This document shows positions 29,341-33,453 of a stretch of 33,453 nucleotides of DNA, piece by piece (the stretch's first letter is position 1; each line of letters begins with the position of its first letter). The stretch covers positions 1 through 33,453 of the forward strand of contig JALOAR010000006.1 of assembly GCA_023228665.1 (NCBI GenBank). Reading direction: 5' to 3'. Source of the DNA: Candidatus Colwelliibacteriota bacterium (GTDB lineage Bacteria; Patescibacteriota; Minisyncoccia; UBA6257; Colwellbacteraceae). A program made the translations under genes and the position numbers. The notes beneath the pieces were generated by a model. The model did no database searches. It saw nothing but the letters and a program-made list of their open reading frames with translations, and had not been told where the DNA came from.

Positions 29341-30585
29341 ATGAGGCAGAGCAAATTGTTTATTAAGACCGTCAGGGAGGATCCTAAAGACGAGGAATCA
29401 TTGAATGCAAAACTTCTTATCAGAGCCGGATACGTGTATAAGGTTATGGCGGGAGTTTATGCCTTTTTGCCTTTAGGGCTTAAGGTTATCAAGAATATCG
29501 AAGATATTATTCGTAAAAAAATGATTGCTATGGGAGGCAATGAAGTCTTGCTCTCTGCGTTGCAAAATCGGTCAGATTGGGAAGTATCCGGAAGATGGGA
29601 TAGTTTTGACGTTCTTTTTAAGTTTGCAAGCTTTTATTCTAAAAACGATTACGTGCTTGGTCCGACTCATGAAGAAGAAATCGTGCCGATAATGCGCCAG
29701 CAGATAGCTTCTTATAGAAATCTGCCTGCCTATTTTTTTCAGTTTCAGAATAAATTCAGGGATGAAAAAAGAGCTAAATCAGGGTTGCTCCGAGGCCGTG
29801 AGTTTATAATGAAAGATTTTTACTCATTCCACGCTTCAGAGAAAGATCTTGATTCGTATTATGATTCTATGAAAGATGCTTATAGCGAGATTTTTAATGA
29901 GCTTGGTATAGGAAATACGACATATCTAACTCTTGCTTCGGGAGGCACTTTTTCAAAATATTCCCATGAATTTCAGACTTTGACCCCGGCAGGGGAAGAT
30001 ACTATACATATATGTGATTCTTGTAAAGCAGCAGTCAATGAAGAAGTTTTCGAAGATGAATCCCTTCGCCAAGAATTTGCCAAAGAAGGCCCAGTATGCC
30101 CTTCTTGCGGTAAAAAAGATCTCCGTAAGGAAAAAGCTATCGAAGTCGGCAATATTTTTAAAATAAAAGATAAGTTTTCCTCGCCTTTCGGTCTTAAATT
30201 CAAAGACGAAAACGGAGAAGAGCATAATGTTATGATGGGTTGTTATGGTATTGGTATTAACCGACTTTTAGGGGCAATAGTTGAAGTTTCTCACGATGAT
30301 AAGGGAATAATATGGCCTGAAAGCGTAGCTCCCTTTAAATTCCACCTAATTGAATCTCGTAAAGGCGAAGGGGAGAAAATATACAATTCATTGGTTGCTG
30401 ATGGTTTTAAAGTTCTTTATGACGATCGGGATATCGGGTTGGGCGAGAAATTTGCCGATGCCGATCTGGTAGGTATTCCGTGGAGGCTCGTCGTATCTGC
30501 TCGAACAGAAGGGAAGATAGAAGTAAAGAAAAGAAATGAAGAAAAAACTGAACTATTTAATTATGAAAATATTCGAAAATTTTAA
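29341..30585 (+). CDS. proS: prolyl-tRNA synthetase without the INS editing domain
   Basis: 414 residues against about 570 for the bacterial enzyme. Class II core: AGVYAFLPLGLKVIKNIE, motif 2 FQNKFRDEKRAKSGLLRGRE, FIMKDFYSFH, SHEFQTLTPAGEDTI, and motif 3 in the EVGNIFKIKDK to CYGIGINRLLGA stretch, then the anticodon domain with DDRDIGLGEKFADADLVGIP. In place of the ~180-residue INS domain there is a short linker with two CxxC pairs (Cys225/Cys228 and Cys253/Cys256), probably a zinc knuckle. Without INS it should not deacylate Ala-tRNA-Pro in cis. Overlaps the next mreB start. Confidence 0.95.
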   Translation: MRQSKLFIKTVREDPKDEESLNAKLLIRAGYVYKVMAGVYAFLPLGLKVIKNIEDIIRKKMIAMGGNEVLLSALQNRSDWEVSGRWDSFDVLFKFASFYSKNDYVLGPTHEEEIVPIMRQQIASYRNLPAYFFQFQNKFRDEKRAKSGLLRGREFIMKDFYSFHASEKDLDSYYDSMKDAYSEIFNELGIGNTTYLTLASGGTFSKYSHEFQTLTPAGEDTIHICDSCKAAVNEEVFEDESLRQEFAKEGPVCPSCGKKDLRKEKAIEVGNIFKIKDKFSSPFGLKFKDENGEEHNVMMGCYGIGINRLLGAIVEVSHDDKGIIWPESVAPFKFHLIESRKGEGEKIYNSLVADGFKVLYDDRDIGLGEKFADADLVGIPWRLVVSARTEGKIEVKKRNEEKTELFNYENIRKF

Positions 30586-31606
30586 TAGAAACATTGGCGT
30601 TGATCTTGGTACTGTTAATACGCTTATATATTTAAAAGGAAGAGGGATTGTTGTTAACGAGCCGACCATAATAGCTTTAAATAATAAAACCGATCAGATT
30701 ATAGCTATTGGGAATAGCGCTAAACGCATGCTTGATCGCACGCCCCAGCACATCAATATAATCCGACCGATTTCCGGAGGGGTTATATCTGATTTCGAAA
30801 TGGCTGAAGAGCTTATGAAAACTCATCTTAAGAATCTTGATGAAGGAATATTTAACCGTTGCGGACTGGCTGTTTTAGGAGTTCCGACAAATTTAACCGA
30901 GGTTGAAAGAAAATCCGCCGAAGATGTTCTTATATCAGCAGGAGCTTCTAGGGTTTATCTGGTAGAAGAACCTATCGCTGCCGCTCTTGGTGCCAGATTA
31001 TCGATAGAAGATCCGTCTGCAAATATGATAATTGATATAGGCGGAGGCACTACCGAATTAGCTATTATATCAGTAGGAGGAACAGTTGTTTCAGACAGTC
31101 TTAAAGTTGCCGGGAAAAAATTCAACGAAGATATTGTTAAATTTATAAAAGAAGAATTTCAGCTCGCTATCGGCGAGCCGACAGCGGAAGAAATAAAAGT
31201 TAAGATAGGCTCGGCTCTTCCTGTTGAAGAAAAATTAGAAATGACTATTAGGGGTCGAGATCTCGGATCAGGCTTGCCGAAAGAGGTAACTATTAAAAAT
31301 TCTCACGTAAGGCTTGCTGTGACTAAATCTTTAAGAACAATAGCAGATGCCGCCAAAAATCTTATAGAAAGCGCTCCGCCGGAACTTGTCGGAGATATAT
31401 TAGAAAAAGGCATTCATATTTGCGGTGGCGGAAGTCTTTTGCGCGGGCTTGATAGATATATTGAAAAAGAAACCACTGTTAAAACTAACCTTATAGAAGA
31501 TTCGCAGACCTGCGTTATAAGGGGGCTGGGCATTGTCGTTGAAGAATTCAATAAATATGAAAAGCTTTTAAACAGCCAGTCAAAACCTAAAGAAATTAGC
31601 CTTTAA
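30563..31606 (+). CDS. mreB: rod shape-determining protein MreB, paralogue 2
   Basis: 347 residues from ATG 30563 (an earlier in-frame ATG at 30536 adds nine residues unlike the family). The ATPase signature is canonical: GVDLGTVNTLIYL, EEPIAAALGA with the catalytic Glu, DIGGGTTELAII with the phosphate-2 Asp, and GIHICGGGSLLRGLD. The amphipathic start MKIFENFNRN may bind membrane. It directs elongation-mode peptidoglycan synthesis with the downstream MreC, MreD-like and PBP2. The start overlaps proS by 23 nt. Confidence 0.95.
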   Translation: MKIFENFNRNIGVDLGTVNTLIYLKGRGIVVNEPTIIALNNKTDQIIAIGNSAKRMLDRTPQHINIIRPISGGVISDFEMAEELMKTHLKNLDEGIFNRCGLAVLGVPTNLTEVERKSAEDVLISAGASRVYLVEEPIAAALGARLSIEDPSANMIIDIGGGTTELAIISVGGTVVSDSLKVAGKKFNEDIVKFIKEEFQLAIGEPTAEEIKVKIGSALPVEEKLEMTIRGRDLGSGLPKEVTIKNSHVRLAVTKSLRTIADAAKNLIESAPPELVGDILEKGIHICGGGSLLRGLDRYIEKETTVKTNLIEDSQTCVIRGLGIVVEEFNKYEKLLNSQSKPKEISL

Positions 31607-31613
31607 TTTGTTT

Positions 31614-32273
31614 ATGAAAAAATGGCTTTTAGTATCAATTATTACAATCTGTGCTTATGCCGTTTTATCGGGAGAGTTTTTAATAGAAGGTAAGGGAGCT
31701 GTGCTTGGATTAGTAAGGGAAAGCTTGTCTGGAAATGGCGAGATTGAGTATTTAAGAGAAAAAAATCAGGAATTGGAGATAGAATTACTTAATCTTAAAA
31801 AGGGGAATTTGGATATTAATTTTACTGAAAACAGTGTAAGCGCAAAAGTTTATTCCGCATATCCTTTTGCTGATCGTTCCGAGCTGATAATCAATGTCGG
31901 AGAAAATAAAGAGATAAAGCCGGGAATGGCAGTAGTTCGTAATAATGCCTTGATTGGTAAAATAAAAGATGTAAAAAAAAGAACGAGCGTCGTGCAGACT
32001 GTTTTTGACCAGGAGTTTCAGATACCGGTTCGTATAGGCGAAGAAGAGATAGACGCTCTTTATGTCGGAGGAATGAATCCTAAATTGAATCTCATAGACA
32101 GTAATAAGGATATATGCCAAGGAAAAATGATAGTTTCTTCCGCAAGCGGCATCCCTTATGGATTAGGAATTGGTTATACTATTAAAATGAAAGAAGGAGT
32201 GCTTAAGGAAGCATCGGTTGAACCTTTATTCGAATTAAAAGACATTAAAAATGTCTCTATCATTACTGATTAA
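31614..32273 (+). CDS. mreC: rod shape-determining protein MreC
   Basis: 219 residues from ATG 31614 (an earlier TTG at 31608 is less likely). One membrane helix (4-20), a coiled coil at about 40-62 (IEYLREKNQELEIELLNLKK), then the beta-barrel core with SAYPFADRSELIINVGENKE and GMAVVRNNALIGKIKDVKKR. It is shorter than usual (about 280), mainly at the coiled coil and C terminus. It bridges cytoplasmic MreB and periplasmic PBP2. Overlaps the following gene by 23 nt. Confidence 0.9.
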   Translation: MKKWLLVSIITICAYAVLSGEFLIEGKGAVLGLVRESLSGNGEIEYLREKNQELEIELLNLKKGNLDINFTENSVSAKVYSAYPFADRSELIINVGENKEIKPGMAVVRNNALIGKIKDVKKRTSVVQTVFDQEFQIPVRIGEEEIDALYVGGMNPKLNLIDSNKDICQGKMIVSSASGIPYGLGIGYTIKMKEGVLKEASVEPLFELKDIKNVSIITD

Positions 32274-32535
32274 TACTGGCAACATAACTCTTGTCAGCGT
32301 ATTAGTTATAGCTTCTTTTTTAAAAAATCCATGGGCAAAATCAGGTTTTATTCTTACCGCAGCTCTCTTGCTTAAATTTAGTCCGGGTCTTGATATAGAT
32401 AATTTAATTTTTCTAGTTTCTGCGTTTATAGGCACTGTTTTTATAGTCTTTTTGCCCTTTAAAAGAGTAATAAATATTTTTATATCTATTATCATATCCC
32501 TCGCTGTTTTCAATGCCTGCATTTGGCTGTTATAA
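32251..32535 (+). CDS. small MreD-like membrane protein
   Basis: 94 residues, almost all hydrophobic, with three likely membrane helices. It is in the position of mreD (between mreC and mrdA) but has half of MreD's usual ~165 residues, and no motif beyond the membrane helices is recognisable. MreD identity is inferred from position, not sequence. The start overlaps mreC by 23 nt. Confidence 0.65.
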   Translation: MSLSLLINTGNITLVSVLVIASFLKNPWAKSGFILTAALLLKFSPGLDIDNLIFLVSAFIGTVFIVFLPFKRVINIFISIIISLAVFNACIWLL

Positions 32536-32546
32536 ATAAGTTAGAT

Positions 32547-33453
32547 ATGCCAAAGAAAAGAGCGCGTACAAAAGATATTTCGTTTGACGAAATAGCTATT
32601 GATAATGTTTCAGCTGGAACAAGCCGGCGTGAACGGCCTGTTCGCAATATAATATTTATGGCCACTGCCGGGCTCTTTTCCGTTTTTTGCCTCTTAGTTT
32701 TTTTAAGAGTTTTCTATCTGGGAGGAATTAAATTTAACTTTTATAAGGCAAAAGCGGATTCTAATGTTAATAAAATAACAATTACTTCTGCCGAAAGGGG
32801 CTTTATCTTGGATAGGTACGGCAATAAGATTGTTGATAATGCTCCAAGCTTAAGCTTAAGGTTAAGACCATCAGAACTCATTAAGTTTAATGAAGCAGAA
32901 GCCGTAGAATCTATCGCTGGCAATCTTAATATAAGCAAGGAAGATCTCGATGAGATTTTTTCTAAAAGCGATTTACAAGGCAGTTCTGAAATAATTATTA
33001 AAAAAGAAATATCAAGCCAAGAAGCTATTTTAGTCGAAGGATCCGGGCTTAAATCTCTTTATGTGGCAAAAGATAATAAGCGCATATTTGATCCCGAGTT
33101 TGCGCATATTGTCGGCTATGTCGGGTTTCCAACAAAAGGAGAAATATTTGAGCGCGAACTGACATCCGTCGATGTTATAGGAAAAACTAATCTTGAAAAA
33201 AAATATGACAGTCTTCTTAGGGGAATAAATGGCGAAAATGTCGTATACAGGAATGTTAAAGGCGAATCTCTTGGAACTCATACTTTTAGCGAACCTAAAA
33301 AAGGGGATGACCTTGCAACAACAATAGACGCCGGTTTGCAAAAATTCTTTTACAGTCGCTTGCAGAAAGCTTTAGAAGGAGCTGGTCCTGGAGGGGTAGG
33401 TATAGCTATAAATCCTTTAAACGGCGATGTGCTTAGCCTTGTCAGTATCCCTA
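32547..33453 (+). CDS. mrdA: penicillin-binding protein 2, N-terminal part (runs off window)
   Basis: 302 codons to the window edge without a stop. After a basic cytoplasmic N terminus there is one membrane helix (about 34-57), then the PBP dimerisation domain: ITSAERGFILDRYGNKIVDN, FAHIVGYVG, VIGKTNLEKKYDSLLRGING, GDDLATTIDAGLQKFFYSRL and the beginning of the transpeptidase domain (GGVGIAINPLNGDVLSLVSI). The active-site SxxK is beyond the edge. It cross-links peptidoglycan for cell elongation. It lies 11 nt after the MreD-like gene. Confidence 0.92.
   Translation, partial: MPKKRARTKDISFDEIAIDNVSAGTSRRERPVRNIIFMATAGLFSVFCLLVFLRVFYLGGIKFNFYKAKADSNVNKITITSAERGFILDRYGNKIVDNAPSLSLRLRPSELIKFNEAEAVESIAGNLNISKEDLDEIFSKSDLQGSSEIIIKKEISSQEAILVEGSGLKSLYVAKDNKRIFDPEFAHIVGYVGFPTKGEIFERELTSVDVIGKTNLEKKYDSLLRGINGENVVYRNVKGESLGTHTFSEPKKGDDLATTIDAGLQKFFYSRLQKALEGAGPGGVGIAINPLNGDVLSLVSIP

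Noticed and set aside
1..33453. CRISPR arrays, prophage, insertion sequences or toxin-antitoxin modules
   Set aside because: No regularly spaced repeats, transposase, integrase or defence gene patterns were found in any frame.

Overview
The window looks like a chromosomal segment of a Candidate Phyla Radiation (Patescibacteria) bacterium, most likely in or near Parcubacteria. Reasons seen in the sequence: an AT-rich, very tightly packed genome; ribosomal protein genes in classical order but without uL30 and uL29; a type IV pilin-like protein fused to a LamG domain; compact aminoacyl-tRNA synthetases; a split ComEC; and start codons that mostly lack Shine-Dalgarno sequences. The lineage call is an inference from gene content, not from a phylogeny.

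Layout. 1-1143: 3' part of a pilin-LamG surface protein broken by a 2-nt duplication. 1187-7055: mnmA, a DJ-1/PfpI protein, two comEC halves, aspS and ndk. 7247-7576: an orphan 109-codon gene with a strong ribosome binding site. 7577-8376: a gene-poor stretch with terminators, a candidate ~157-nt structured RNA with its own promoter and terminator, tRNA-Pro(GGG) and a palindromic repeat. 8377-9296: rpmB (minus) and a site-2 protease. 9425-23323: the str-S10-spc cluster rpsL, rpsG, fusA, tuf, rpsJ, rplC, rplD, rplW, rplB, rpsS, rplV, rpsC, rplP, rpsQ, rplN, rplX, rplE, rpsN, rpsH, rplF, rplR, rpsE, rplO, secY. 23432-24807: adk and map. 24788-25975 (minus): an anchored PEGA/beta-propeller protein. 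26005-end: a probable long operon, mreB paralogue, holB, frr, rseP, proS, mreB, mreC, mreD-like, mrdA, that links cell-shape control and peptidoglycan synthesis with translation and membrane proteolysis.

Main points of interest. (i) Translation proteins have lost whole blocks: uL3 lacks about 50 internal residues, uL15 is cut to 63 residues, AspRS lacks the GAD insertion domain and ProRS lacks the INS editing domain. (ii) Several operon-head genes have a -10 box only 6-7 nt before the start codon, predicting leaderless mRNAs. (iii) An unassigned structured RNA lies at 7704-7860. (iv) One of two MreB paralogues has Asn in place of the phosphate-2 Asp. (v) A terminator-like hairpin sits inside the ribosomal protein cluster between rpsJ and rplC.
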